Shown here: one piece after another, positions 1 to 7,443 of the stretch | How the letters are laid out: each line of letters starts with the position of its first letter | Numbering within the stretch: the first letter of the stretch is position 1 | NCBI GenBank assembly: GCA_003818595.1 | Contig: RPQV01000006.1 | Coordinates: 1-26,548 of the forward strand | Origin: Calditrichota bacterium | GTDB lineage: Bacteria > Zhuqueibacterota > Zhuqueibacteria > Residuimicrobiales > Krinioviventaceae | Reading direction: 5' to 3' | Length of the DNA: 26,548 bases | Made by a program: the position numbers and the translations under genes | Notes under the pieces: generated by a model | What the model saw: only the letters and a program-made list of their open reading frames with translations | Told to the model about the DNA's origin: nothing | The model's database searches: none

Positions 1-795
1 AAGATTTACAAAATCACCGCCGATAAAAGCAGCAAACAGATAATTCACGATGAATAAAGCCTGCTTCATAAAAAAGGCCATTCCGCCCAAGGCTAATAAC
101 GAAAGAATTAAGGTCAGCCCCTCATAAAAAATGAATCGCCACGGGTGACTCCAAACAATAGAAAAAGACTGAAAAATCGCCTCGAAAGCATCTTCATCAG
201 TCGTCGCTAAAACGCTGGGGACCAAAAGAGTTGCCACTATAGTCGCCAAGACGAAGAAGACTAATATCAGTGCTCCCAATATCCAGAAAACCGTGAATAA
301 GCTGAAACCCAGAGCACCGATGAAAGGAATTTTAGCCAGCAGGCCGATAATCAGCGCGCCCAGCACCATAAATCCGATTAAAACGATGAGGGAAATCGGT
401 GTCAAAAGAATTGAGGCAATCTTGCGGAATGCAAAAGCAAATGCCTCTTTCCATGAATAAAAAGAGTTGCCTTTCGAGGTCATGTAAATTGCGCGCGAAA
501 CGGCTGTATTGGTAATCATCAGCGAAAATACCAAAATCAAACTTCCGATACCTGTCAATAACCATGAATACCACGGGAATTGATCGCCAATGGCGAAGAA
601 ACAGGGCAGCAGTCCGTTCTGCATCCAGGCTGTCTTCAAGGAATACCCGGCAGCCATCATTCCCAAGTATGTCAGGAGCAGATAAAATAAAAGACCAAAT
701 GTCAATCCAACCAGCTGAATCCACATTCTCTGCAGACTAAGAGCAAGACGTGGTGCGCGAAGGATATCCCGCCAATTAAATCCAAGTTTCAACAT
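1..795 (-). CDS. Multi-pass integral membrane protein, C-terminus cut off by window edge
   Basis: Reading from an ATG at 795, an open frame of 265 codons runs off the window edge without a stop. A TAGGAGAG Shine-Dalgarno sequence lies 5-6 bases upstream of the ATG. The product begins MLKLGFNWRDILRAPRLAL. It has about six hydrophobic segments, near residues 25-53, 77-100, 130-155, 160-197, 226-247 and 250-265. The short stretch LVPSVLATTDEDAFEAIFQS followed by a WSHPWR loop resembles bacterial YciC/DUF975-like or glycerophosphodiesterase-membrane-domain proteins, where a conserved segment precedes an amphipathic helix. That likeness is weak, and I do not assign a function. It lies 98 bases after the CNNM-type gene and has a possible promoter of its own in that gap. 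The reading frame and membrane nature are seen directly; the family is a guess. Confidence 0.8.
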   Translation of the reverse strand, partial: MLKLGFNWRDILRAPRLALSLQRMWIQLVGLTFGLLFYLLLTYLGMMAAGYSLKTAWMQNGLLPCFFAIGDQFPWYSWLLTGIGSLILVFSLMITNTAVSRAIYMTSKGNSFYSWKEAFAFAFRKIASILLTPISLIVLIGFMVLGALIIGLLAKIPFIGALGFSLFTVFWILGALILVFFVLATIVATLLVPSVLATTDEDAFEAIFQSFSIVWSHPWRFIFYEGLTLILSLLALGGMAFFMKQALFIVNYLFAAFIGGDFVNL

Positions 796-830
796 CCGAA
801 CTCTCCTAGCGATTAAATTATTTTTCATTG

Positions 831-859
831 AAGATATAAAGTGTCGATAATAGAATCAA
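831..859 (-). promoter_or_regulatory. Candidate sigma-70 promoter for the membrane protein gene
   Basis: On the minus strand TTGATT (854-859) and TATCTT (831-836) are separated by exactly 17 bases. Each matches the -35 and -10 consensus at 4 of 6 positions. The predicted start is about 30 bases before the ATG at 795, leaving room for the visible Shine-Dalgarno site. The surrounding 98-base gap is AT-rich. No terminator hairpin is visible for the upstream gene, so read-through from it is equally possible. Confidence 0.35.
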
Positions 860-893
860 GTCAAATTTCCTACAGGCCGATTTGTTCAATAAC

Positions 894-2192
894 TTATGCG
901 CCGGCACTTGGCACCACTTCGGGTTCAAAGGATACTTTTACCAAAACAATGCGGTTTTTTTCGACTTTATCCATTGTGAAAAGATAATTTTCGTAACGAA
1001 TGGATTCCTTTTCATGAGGTAAAGCGCCGATTTGTTCCAGAATAAAACCGCCAAGCGTATCGTATTCATCCGATTCAGGAACCTGCATTTCCAAGTGATC
1101 ATTCAATGAGGCAATGTCGATTTTGGCGCTGACCAAATAGGTCTTGTCATCGAGTTTACGAAAAAGAGAAGGTTCGTTATCATATTCGTCATGGATTTCT
1201 CCGACGATCTCTTCAATAATGTCCTCAAGGGTCACGATACCTGATGTACCTCCATACTCATCGACCACAATGGCCATGTGCTGACTTTGCTTTTGAAACA
1301 AACGCAGAAGATCGTCAATTTTCTTGCTCTCCGGAACATAAATCGGAGGTCGAACGAGATCGAGGATTTTAATGGACTCTGTTGATTGGGACATCAGCGG
1401 CAACAAATCCTTGGCATTTAAAATCCCCTGTATCGAATCGATTGTTTCAGAATACACCGGAATTCGGGTGTGTCTTTTGGTTTTAATGACGTGAATCAGC
1501 TCGGAAAACGTAATGTCATCAGGAATGCAGACCACATCTGTTCGTGGAATCATGATCTCTCGAACGCTGGTATCGCCGAACTCAAAAATGGAATGGAGCA
1601 TCTCTTTTTCGTCCTCTTCCAATGCACCCTGTTCCTCACCGATTTCGAGTAAAGTATGAAATTCCTCAACATCGAGCAGACGTTCTTTATCATGTTCCTT
1701 AAAATGAAATACTTTGGTTAGAAAAGCCAACAGCTTATCGAAGAAAAAACTTAAAGGCAATAGGATATAGTAAACCAGCAGTAAAAATGGTGAGAGAGCC
1801 TTGGCCAATTTTTCCGGATTTTTTACACCCAGGAATTTTGGTGCTATTTCACCGATGACCAAAATTAAAAAGGTGGCCAAAATAACATTAATACCGATCG
1901 CCAATTGGGGAGATAAGCCCCGCTCGGTGCAAAAATCTAAAACTATCATGGCCGCCAAGGAAGCGGCCGTGACGTTTACGAAAGTATTACCTATCAGGAT
2001 GGTGATTAAGAAACGGCGTTGATGTTTGAGCAGCTTGACGACCCGTTTCGCGGCAGAACCGGCCTCCTGTTTCAGCTTTTTCAGCAGTACCTTATCAATC
2101 GAAAAAAAAGCCGTTTCTGATCCGGAAAACGTTGCTGAAATCAACAAGAGGATCAGAAATAGGAATAAACGACCGTTTATCGGAAAATCCAA
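894..2192 (-). CDS. CNNM/CorC (HlyC/TlyC) family transporter with tandem CBS domains
   Basis: This 432-residue protein has the full hemolysin C/CorC-like architecture. A DUF21/CNNM membrane domain with about four hydrophobic segments spans roughly residues 8-185. Two CBS domains follow at about 215-275 (motif IMIPRTDV at its start) and 280-340 (DEYGGTSGIVTLEDIIEEI). A CorC/HlyC C-terminal domain occupies about 350-425. Family members are inner-membrane proteins implicated in Mg2+ or Co2+ export, with the CBS pair sensing nucleotides. The Bacteroidota gliding protein GldE is a relative, but nothing here singles that out. The start is TTG at 2192, supported by a GGAGGG Shine-Dalgarno site 7 bases upstream. 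It is the last gene of the phoH-pgpH-ybeY operon, 42 bases after ybeY, a common bacterial arrangement. Family assignment is firm; the transported ion is inferred. Confidence 0.9.
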   Translation of the reverse strand: MDFPINGRLFLFLILLLISATFSGSETAFFSIDKVLLKKLKQEAGSAAKRVVKLLKHQRRFLITILIGNTFVNVTAASLAAMIVLDFCTERGLSPQLAIGINVILATFLILVIGEIAPKFLGVKNPEKLAKALSPFLLLVYYILLPLSFFFDKLLAFLTKVFHFKEHDKERLLDVEEFHTLLEIGEEQGALEEDEKEMLHSIFEFGDTSVREIMIPRTDVVCIPDDITFSELIHVIKTKRHTRIPVYSETIDSIQGILNAKDLLPLMSQSTESIKILDLVRPPIYVPESKKIDDLLRLFQKQSQHMAIVVDEYGGTSGIVTLEDIIEEIVGEIHDEYDNEPSLFRKLDDKTYLVSAKIDIASLNDHLEMQVPESDEYDTLGGFILEQIGALPHEKESIRYENYLFTMDKVEKNRIVLVKVSFEPEVVPSAGA

Positions 2193-2234
2193 AAATGACC
2201 CTCCAAATTGAGTTTATCTTTACATATAAAAATA

Positions 2235-2684
2235 TCAAGTTCTAAAGATATATTCAAGCGCTTTATTCTCCCATTGAGTCATTTTGAACCGCTGTTCCTC
2301 TGTTTCGTCATCATAATCCAATAAATGGAGAATTCCGTGCGCGGCCAACCGATAAAGCTCATTCTCTATCGACACGCCATATTCTTGCGCATTCTGTCGG
2401 GCCACGTCGACACAGATATAAATTTCCCCTTCCAGCGACGAATCACGATCAGATAAATTAAACGAAATGACATCTGTGGTGCTGTTTTTTTGAAAATACT
2501 GATGATGCAATGTCCTCATCGATTCATCATCCGTCAGAATCACGAGCATTTTGCAGGAAGTGTGGAAATTGTGCTCGGTGAAAATGTGTTCGAGGAGTTG
2601 CGTTGCTTTATCGCGCGTCATTATGCGGCAGTTCACCGCATCCGCGATATCAATTTGCCATTTTTTGCTTTTTGGGGGTTTCAT
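2235..2684 (-). CDS. ybeY: Endoribonuclease YbeY (rRNA maturation factor)
   Basis: The 149-residue product is a YbeY-type metal-dependent single-strand endoribonuclease, which acts in 16S rRNA 3' end processing and ribosome quality control. The family motif HGxLHLxGYDH is present at residues 116-126 as HGILHLLDYDD. The first two metal-binding histidines, His116 and His120, are kept. The third ligand is Asp126 instead of His, and the usual Gly is Asp123. The upstream family signature TTDVISFNL is also present (residues 69-77). Asp in the third position is, from memory, also seen in Bacteroidota YbeY proteins, so the enzyme is probably active. The ATG at 2684 lies inside the end of pgpH, a 35-base overlap, with only a weak Shine-Dalgarno (CGGAAA). 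Family homology begins at WQIDI right after this start, so I keep it. Confidence 0.92.
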   Translation of the reverse strand: MKPPKSKKWQIDIADAVNCRIMTRDKATQLLEHIFTEHNFHTSCKMLVILTDDESMRTLHHQYFQKNSTTDVISFNLSDRDSSLEGEIYICVDVARQNAQEYGVSIENELYRLAAHGILHLLDYDDETEEQRFKMTQWENKALEYIFRT

Positions 2685-4962
2685 TATTGGTTTCCGGATA
2701 TTCTATTCGACCGTGAAAACGACCGATTAATACTTTATGAAAAATATTGACGATTTTTGATAAATCACGCAGCGTCAGAGGCGAATCGTCCAATTCTCCA
2801 CTTTTGAAGCGTTCGTTAATAATTTGCTCGACCAGATTTTTAATTTTACTCGGTGTGGGGTCTTTTAACGTCCGCGACGAGGCTTCGACAACATCGGCCA
2901 GCATCACTATGGCTGTTTCACGCGTTTGTGGGCGCGGTCCAGGGTAGCGGAACTCATTTTGTGATACATTTTCGTTATTGTTCAATTCGAGTGCTTTTTG
3001 ATAAAAGAATGACATCAGCGAGGTGCCATGATGTTGATGGATGAAAGCTTCTATTTCCTGCGGCAATCCATATTCGCGCGCGATCTCGGCGCCGCGACGC
3101 ACATGATTGGCCAGAATCAAGGAGCTCATCGTCGGCGTCAAATTCTCTTGAGGATTCCGCCCTCGGGTTTGATTCTCAACAAAGTATTCCGGTTTATCCA
3201 GCTTGCCGATGTCGTGATAATAAGCGCCGACGCGGGCCAAAAGACCATTGCCGCCCAGCTCCTCTGTCGCTGCGTCTGCAAGCAGGCCGACAAGATAGCT
3301 GTGATGATAAGTTCCAGGCGCCTCAAGGTGGAGTTGTCGTAATAAAGGATGATTAAAATCCGATAACTCGATCAATGTCATATCAGTGGTCAGGTCAAAA
3401 GCTGATTCTAAAATGATAATCAGCAGATAAGCCAAACCAGGCGCCAGAAAACCATTTAAAATGCCGATGCCCCAATTCTTCAGCATTGACATAAAAGGTC
3501 CATAGGCGACCATATTGGAAATCAATATGACCACCACATAGGCCACTCCAATATACGCCCCAGATTGAACGATCCAATTACGTGTGCGTACTTTTCTAAC
3601 CGTCTGCACGGCAACCACACCGCAGAAAAGAGAGCTGAAAACGACGCTGAATTCATTACCGCGCATTGCGCCGATGAGTAGAGATGCTGTAAGCGTCACG
3701 AATAAGCCGACACGCGCATCAAAAAAAATGGTGATGATAATGGAAACCGTGGCAATGGGTATTATATTGGGAGACAAGGAAAATCTATGAGTAAAAAAGG
3801 TGATAATCGCTAAAAATAAAAGGTTCAAGCCTATGAGCAGCATTTTTTTGTGGTCATTAAAAATTTCCTCTTGATCCTTGAACAAATAAATCACCAATAT
3901 GGCCAAAATTGACAGAACCAGAAGGAATTTCCCGATATTCGGCGTCAAGCTGCTCCAAAAACCTTCAAATTCACCTTTTTCAGCTTTAGCAACCGATAAA
4001 GAATTCAGTTTTTCAATATGTTGTCGTGTCAGTCGTTGATGACTGTCGATAATTCTTTCCCCATCCAGAACCTGATCTTTCGCCAGCGGAACATTTTGAA
4101 CCCGGTCATTTATGCGAGCTTCTGTTTCCTCGCGGTTATAAAGGACATTGGGAACAAGAACGTAATTGGCAATGTTATAAGCAATTTTGATTTTTCTCTC
4201 GTCTAATTCACCGGAGCTGCGGAAAGTTGTCAACAACATACTTTTTGCTTCAGGCAGATCCTGATAAAACTGTAAAGATTCTTTCGATTCCTGCCCTTCT
4301 TTGCGTATGGAAATAAAACTCGATTTCGAGGACAACTCGGATTTCGACAGATCAAGAATTCCAGCAGCAAAGCGCTTTTGTATTTGAGGTATCAGGTGAT
4401 TGACAATTTCCTGAAAGGACGTCACGCGCTGATTGACGTCAACCGATTTGATATCTACCGATATGCTGTTGGCGTCATCGAATTGAAAACCAGTGAGCAG
4501 CAGAAAGAGATCCTCATCCGAACAGACAATGCGCGCCTCATTGAAAAGCTCTTTAAGGTTTTCTCGAGTAGTCACCCTGGATTTAAGCAGGAGTTTTAAT
4601 CGATCTGTGAATAGAACCAAATGATTTATTTGTTCTTGAGATATCGATTCCGTTCGCGAAAAAACCGGCACTACATCAGCTTTAGCTTCAAGTACGTCCT
4701 GCTGATATTCTTCATGGCTTTTTAAAACGGGAAAAGTAAAAGGGGCAATGATTTCTTCGCCGATATAAACCTGGCCTTCTCTCAAATCGGCGAATTCAAA
4801 AGATTTGCCGCGGGGGAACAAAAAGGTGATAATGAGCGCCAAGAGACAAATAAACGCAAAAACTGTCGAGTATTTTCGCAGAGACACAGCTTGACGCGAG
4901 TCAGCACCCATCAAGCGTCGCTCGGCGTCATCTTTGCTTTTTAATCTCCTGCGGATATTCAT
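2650..4962 (-). CDS. pgpH: 7TM-HD cyclic-di-AMP phosphodiesterase, PgpH/YqfF type
   Basis: This 770-residue protein has the 7TMR-HDED plan of PgpH. A first membrane anchor lies at about residues 32-50, followed by a long extracytoplasmic domain to about 340. A cluster of roughly seven membrane helices spans 343-520, and a cytoplasmic HD domain follows. HD-domain metal-binding residues are visible as His553/His554 in GTYHHS, HDIGK at 583-587, and later NHVRRG and QHHGT motifs. In Listeria, PgpH hydrolyses cyclic-di-AMP to pApA, controlling osmolyte and potassium balance and cell-wall stress. Activity here is inferred from that family. The start overlaps the phoH stop by 4 bases (4959-4962), implying translational coupling, and the end overlaps ybeY. 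PhoH-PgpH-YbeY is a widely conserved gene order, which strengthens all three calls. Confidence 0.93.
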   Translation of the reverse strand: MNIRRRLKSKDDAERRLMGADSRQAVSLRKYSTVFAFICLLALIITFLFPRGKSFEFADLREGQVYIGEEIIAPFTFPVLKSHEEYQQDVLEAKADVVPVFSRTESISQEQINHLVLFTDRLKLLLKSRVTTRENLKELFNEARIVCSDEDLFLLLTGFQFDDANSISVDIKSVDVNQRVTSFQEIVNHLIPQIQKRFAAGILDLSKSELSSKSSFISIRKEGQESKESLQFYQDLPEAKSMLLTTFRSSGELDERKIKIAYNIANYVLVPNVLYNREETEARINDRVQNVPLAKDQVLDGERIIDSHQRLTRQHIEKLNSLSVAKAEKGEFEGFWSSLTPNIGKFLLVLSILAILVIYLFKDQEEIFNDHKKMLLIGLNLLFLAIITFFTHRFSLSPNIIPIATVSIIITIFFDARVGLFVTLTASLLIGAMRGNEFSVVFSSLFCGVVAVQTVRKVRTRNWIVQSGAYIGVAYVVVILISNMVAYGPFMSMLKNWGIGILNGFLAPGLAYLLIIILESAFDLTTDMTLIELSDFNHPLLRQLHLEAPGTYHHSYLVGLLADAATEELGGNGLLARVGAYYHDIGKLDKPEYFVENQTRGRNPQENLTPTMSSLILANHVRRGAEIAREYGLPQEIEAFIHQHHGTSLMSFFYQKALELNNNENVSQNEFRYPGPRPQTRETAIVMLADVVEASSRTLKDPTPSKIKNLVEQIINERFKSGELDDSPLTLRDLSKIVNIFHKVLIGRFHGRIEYPETNNETPKKQKMAN

Positions 4963-5978
4963 TCGTCAAGATTGCCCTGAGGTTTGTCAGCGGTCTCGGA
5001 AGGTGTCTTTCCAATATTGTTATTATAATTTTCATATGCCTTGATAATTTGCCGCACCAATCGATGGCGAACCACATCAAGGTCAGTAAGATAAACAAAA
5101 TCAATTCCCTCAATGTGTTTTAATATCGATTGAATCTCAATGAGACCGGAAACGCTCTTGTACGGAAGATCAATTTGGGTGATATCACCGGTAATAATGG
5201 CACGGGAATTTGGACCCAGCCGAGTGAGAAACATTTTCATCTGCGCGGAAGTGGAATTTTGTGCTTCGTCGAGAATGACAAAACTGTTGTTCAATGTGCG
5301 GCCACGCATATAAGCCAACGGCACCACTTCGATGATCTGAGCCTGCATATACTTTTTGAGTTTTTCTGTGGAAATCATATCGAAAAGCGCATCATAGAGA
5401 GGACGCAAATAGGGATCAACCTTTTCACGCAGGTCACCAGGCAGAAAGCCCAGACTTTCCCCTGCTTCAACAGCAGGGCGACAAAGAATAATTCGATCAA
5501 TTATTTTATCGCGCAAATGACTCAAGGCGATGGCAACCGCCAAAAAGGTTTTACCGGTTCCCGCGGGACCAATCGCAATCACAATGTCATTCTTTTGCGC
5601 AGATTGCCAATACACTTCCTGGCCGGGGGTCTTGGGTCGAATCAATCCGGATTTTGTATAATAAATTGAACTTTCGGGTTCTGGAGCCTCAGGGGGATGA
5701 TTTCGCCAGTCAGAAAAACGTGCCAGATTTTCCATATCTTCGGGCGCGATGCTGCCCTTTCGATTGACCAGAAAGATCAGTTCGTTTATCACTTTATCAC
5801 CAAACTCGACATCTTCCGGCGTTCCTCTGAGCATAATTTCGTTTCCGCGAGCAATGACTTGAGCATTCAAAAACTTTTCCAGGAAGCGCAGATTGGCATC
5901 CTGAGATCCGAAAAAAGAAACGGGATCAATTCCCTTGAGAATAATTCGCTTTTCGACCAGTCCTATTTCTAATGCCAC
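4959..5978 (-). CDS. phoH: PhoH-family ATPase (PhoH-like, YbeZ type)
   Basis: The 339-residue protein is a PhoH-family P-loop ATPase. The N-terminal 70 residues form the small KH-like/PhoH N-domain, starting MALEIGLVEKRIILKGID. The Walker A motif GPAGTGKT is at 137-144 and the Walker B DEAQ at 237-240. A sensor-like ITGDITQID follows near 262-270. PhoH/YbeZ proteins couple ATP hydrolysis to RNA unwinding or ribosome maturation and associate with YbeY, whose gene lies two positions downstream. The start codon is GTG at 5978, with GGAG (5989-5992) 10 bases upstream. The gene begins only 18 bases after the T-tract of a terminator for the preceding LysM unit. Its promoter must therefore lie within that hairpin region, or it depends on read-through. 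It is the first gene of the phoH-pgpH-ybeY-CNNM operon. Confidence 0.93.
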   Translation of the reverse strand: MALEIGLVEKRIILKGIDPVSFFGSQDANLRFLEKFLNAQVIARGNEIMLRGTPEDVEFGDKVINELIFLVNRKGSIAPEDMENLARFSDWRNHPPEAPEPESSIYYTKSGLIRPKTPGQEVYWQSAQKNDIVIAIGPAGTGKTFLAVAIALSHLRDKIIDRIILCRPAVEAGESLGFLPGDLREKVDPYLRPLYDALFDMISTEKLKKYMQAQIIEVVPLAYMRGRTLNNSFVILDEAQNSTSAQMKMFLTRLGPNSRAIITGDITQIDLPYKSVSGLIEIQSILKHIEGIDFVYLTDLDVVRHRLVRQIIKAYENYNNNIGKTPSETADKPQGNLDE

Positions 5979-5995
5979 TCCAGGTTATCTCCAAT

Positions 5996-6040
5996 AAAAA
6001 ACTCTCAGCCTGATGATAACAATCATCAAACCGAGAGTTT
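5996..6040 (-). terminator. Intrinsic terminator after the LysM gene
   Basis: Read on the minus strand, AAACTCTC (6033-6040) pairs perfectly with GAGAGTTT (5999-6006). An inner arm TGATGA (6023-6028) pairs with TCATCA (6011-6016), with a 4x4 internal loop between the two stems. The 3' arm runs directly into TTTTTTATT (from 6001 down to 5993). This is a classical rho-independent shape, placed 26 bases after the LysM gene stop at 6066. Confidence 0.8.
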
Positions 6041-6043
6041 CAA
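6013..6043 (-). promoter_or_regulatory. Possible promoter for phoH embedded in the terminator hairpin
   Basis: On the minus strand TTGAAA (6038-6043, 5 of 6 to consensus) and TATCAT (6013-6018, 5 of 6) are 19 bases apart, slightly longer than ideal. Initiation would fall near 6006, beyond the 5' stem arm, so the phoH transcript would not rebuild the hairpin. It would also have a leader of about 28 bases carrying the GGAG ribosome-binding site. This is the only promoter-like pair I see before phoH; it is weak evidence. Confidence 0.3.
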
Positions 6044-6065
6044 TGATAAAAAACTAAAAAAATGC

Positions 6066-6914
6066 CTAGTTCTTGGGAATAACGAGAACCGTATGCGGGA
6101 AAATCAAACTCGGGTTATCGCCGATGATATCCTTGTTCTTCTCGTAAATTTTCGTCCAAGAGGCCGGATCCCCAATGACCTGCGGATTTGCCGCGATCTT
6201 TTGCAGATAATCGCCTTTGGCCACCAAGTATTCATCCGGACCACATTCACGTTGAATTTTCAACACCCATTCAGGATAAATCAGATCAGGATTTTTAATC
6301 TGTTCTTTATTATATGAATAGATGCGCATCCAGTGAGTCGGATCATTGTAAATCTCTTTTTTCCCAGAAATTTTCCAAAGGTAATCACCAACCACGACTG
6401 TATAAGGGTCATAGATGGCTTTCGGCATTTTGTTCTTGATCTGGGTCAGTTTGCCTTCAATTGCGGCGATGAGATTTTGCATTTCGGTCAAAGCGGAGAC
6501 TCGATTCGTTTTGGCAGCAGCCAACTTTTCTTCGATCGCTTTAATTTCATCGCGCTTTTTAAGCAGTTCTTCAGGGGTTAAAGCCAGAAGGCCGTCACAT
6601 TGTGAATTCAAAGCCTTCAGTTCAGCGCGGAAAGCATCAACTCCGGCTTGGTCAGTGCCTATCTCCGCAAGAATGGCATTCCAAACAGAGGCTGTTTCCG
6701 CCTGCACGGCGTCCATTTGTTTTTGAAGTTCTTCATTTTGGGCGCCGCAATCTGCTTTGCCTTTTTCAGCAGCATCTAATCGTTGTTGCCACTGAGCCAG
6801 TTGCTTCTCGTACTCCTCCATCGTCATTTTTTCCTGAGCGAAGGAGAGGGAAGCGCCCAGCGTAAAGGCAAGGCATAAAACGAGTGTAAAGAAAATTCGA
6901 CTAGTTACTCTCAT
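6066..6914 (-). CDS. Exported coiled-coil protein with two C-terminal LysM domains
   Basis: The 282-residue product has a signal peptide of about 27 residues ending in SFAQ. An Ala/Glu/Lys-rich coiled coil follows from about residue 30 to 165. Two LysM-like modules close the protein: residues 171-222 (starting YTVVVGDYLWKISG, ending VLKIQR) and 229-281 (starting YLVAKGDYLQKIA, ending VLVIPKN). Each contains an insert with DPxxWxxIY, as in LysM/XkdP-type envelope proteins. LysM binds peptidoglycan, so a periplasmic protein spanning or organising the wall is likely. The coiled coil carries AAEK followed by DC (Cys56), a spacing also found in the lipoprotein encoded 41 bases upstream. The start ATG at 6914 has a strong GGAGGG site 7 bases upstream. 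The gene ends the two-gene unit before the intrinsic terminator. No specific named orthologue is recognised. Confidence 0.88.
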   Translation of the reverse strand: MRVTSRIFFTLVLCLAFTLGASLSFAQEKMTMEEYEKQLAQWQQRLDAAEKGKADCGAQNEELQKQMDAVQAETASVWNAILAEIGTDQAGVDAFRAELKALNSQCDGLLALTPEELLKKRDEIKAIEEKLAAAKTNRVSALTEMQNLIAAIEGKLTQIKNKMPKAIYDPYTVVVGDYLWKISGKKEIYNDPTHWMRIYSYNKEQIKNPDLIYPEWVLKIQRECGPDEYLVAKGDYLQKIAANPQVIGDPASWTKIYEKNKDIIGDNPSLIFPHTVLVIPKN

Positions 6915-6955
6915 TTAGTTCCCTCCAGGGGGTTTCAGGTTGATGACACATTTTC

Positions 6956-7231
6956 TTAATTTCCCATGGCTGCAAGACGTTTGGAAACAACATCTTTCTC
7001 TTTTTTCATGTCTTCCAAAGCCTGCTTCTTTTCAGTCAACTGGCCTTCGAGCTTTCCACTCTCAGTTTTACAGTCATTCAAAGACTTTTCGGCAGCTAGT
7101 GCTGCTGCTTTGGTTTCTTCCAGTTTTTGCAATTGCTCTTCTTTAGCGTATTTGGTACAGCCAGTAAATACAAACGTTACAACCAGCAGTACGGCTACAA
7201 AGACAACCAAGGTCCTCATCGCTTTTCTCAT
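6956..7231 (-). CDS. Small coiled-coil lipoprotein (Lpp-like in size and shape)
   Basis: This 91-residue protein starts MRKAMRTLVVFVAVLL and has a lipobox-like VFTGC, so Cys25 should be lipidated and the mature protein about 67 residues. The mature part is almost entirely a Lys/Glu/Leu/Ala heptad coiled coil, like Braun lipoprotein in size and character. It ends in Asn rather than Lys, so covalent murein linkage of the Lpp kind is not supported. A cysteine (Cys54) lies within AAEKSLNDCKTESGKLEGQL, which resembles AAEKGKADCGAQNEELQKQM in the neighbouring LysM protein. The two may form a disulfide-linked or co-coiled complex; that is inference. Translation should be strong because of a near-perfect Shine-Dalgarno sequence. 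Transcription starts from a good sigma-70 promoter at 7331-7359. Confidence 0.88.
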   Translation of the reverse strand: MRKAMRTLVVFVAVLLVVTFVFTGCTKYAKEEQLQKLEETKAAALAAEKSLNDCKTESGKLEGQLTEKKQALEDMKKEKDVVSKRLAAMGN

Positions 7232-7239
7232 TTACGCTA

Positions 7240-7249
7240 CACCTCCTTT
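7240..7249 (-). promoter_or_regulatory. Near-perfect Shine-Dalgarno for the lipoprotein gene
   Basis: On the minus strand AAAGGAGGTG lies 8 bases before the ATG at 7231. This is nearly the full complement of the 16S anti-SD tail and predicts very high translation. Abundance would fit a structural lipoprotein. Confidence 0.85.
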
Positions 7250-7330
7250 CCTGTCCTTTCAATTAATGGTGGTTAATTTATTATTGAGATGAGCTGAAAA
7301 TCTTGTACTTTAACAGCGTGAGTTGAATTA

Positions 7331-7359
7331 AGTTTAATGAAAAAACATCTCATTGTCAA
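7331..7359 (-). promoter_or_regulatory. Sigma-70-type promoter of the lipoprotein-LysM unit
   Basis: On the minus strand a perfect TTGACA (7354-7359) is followed after exactly 17 bases by TAAACT (7331-7336, 4 of 6 to TATAAT). The implied start near 7324 gives a leader of roughly 90 bases before the ATG at 7231. With the terminator at 5996-6040 it brackets exactly two genes. Confidence 0.7.
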
Positions 7360-7419
7360 GCATAAAATAAGTTTTCCGCTTTATTTTAGCCGACAGGACG
7401 TTTCACCGTCTACAAAGCC

Positions 7420-7443
7420 GATCCTTCAACCTGCTGAAGGATC
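7420..7443 (-). terminator. Hairpin overlapping the aspS stop codon
   Basis: GATCCTTCA (7420-7428) and TGAAGGATC (7435-7443) form a perfect 9-base stem with a 6-base loop, partly inside the aspS TGA stop (7442-7444). No T-tract follows on either strand. It may be a weak or factor-dependent terminator, or an mRNA 3' end stabiliser. Confidence 0.45.

Noticed and set aside
332..724. 130-codon minus-strand open frame with no family resemblance
   Set aside because: It is out of frame with the edge-truncated membrane protein that reads from ATG 795 with a good Shine-Dalgarno and clear membrane helices through the same region.
5130..5669. 179-codon plus-strand open frame
   Set aside because: It lies fully antisense to the strongly conserved phoH gene, and its product shows no recognisable motif or signal.
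6956..7231. True Braun lipoprotein (Lpp)
   Set aside because: Similar size and heptad pattern, but the C-terminus is Gly-Asn without the terminal Lys needed for murein linkage.
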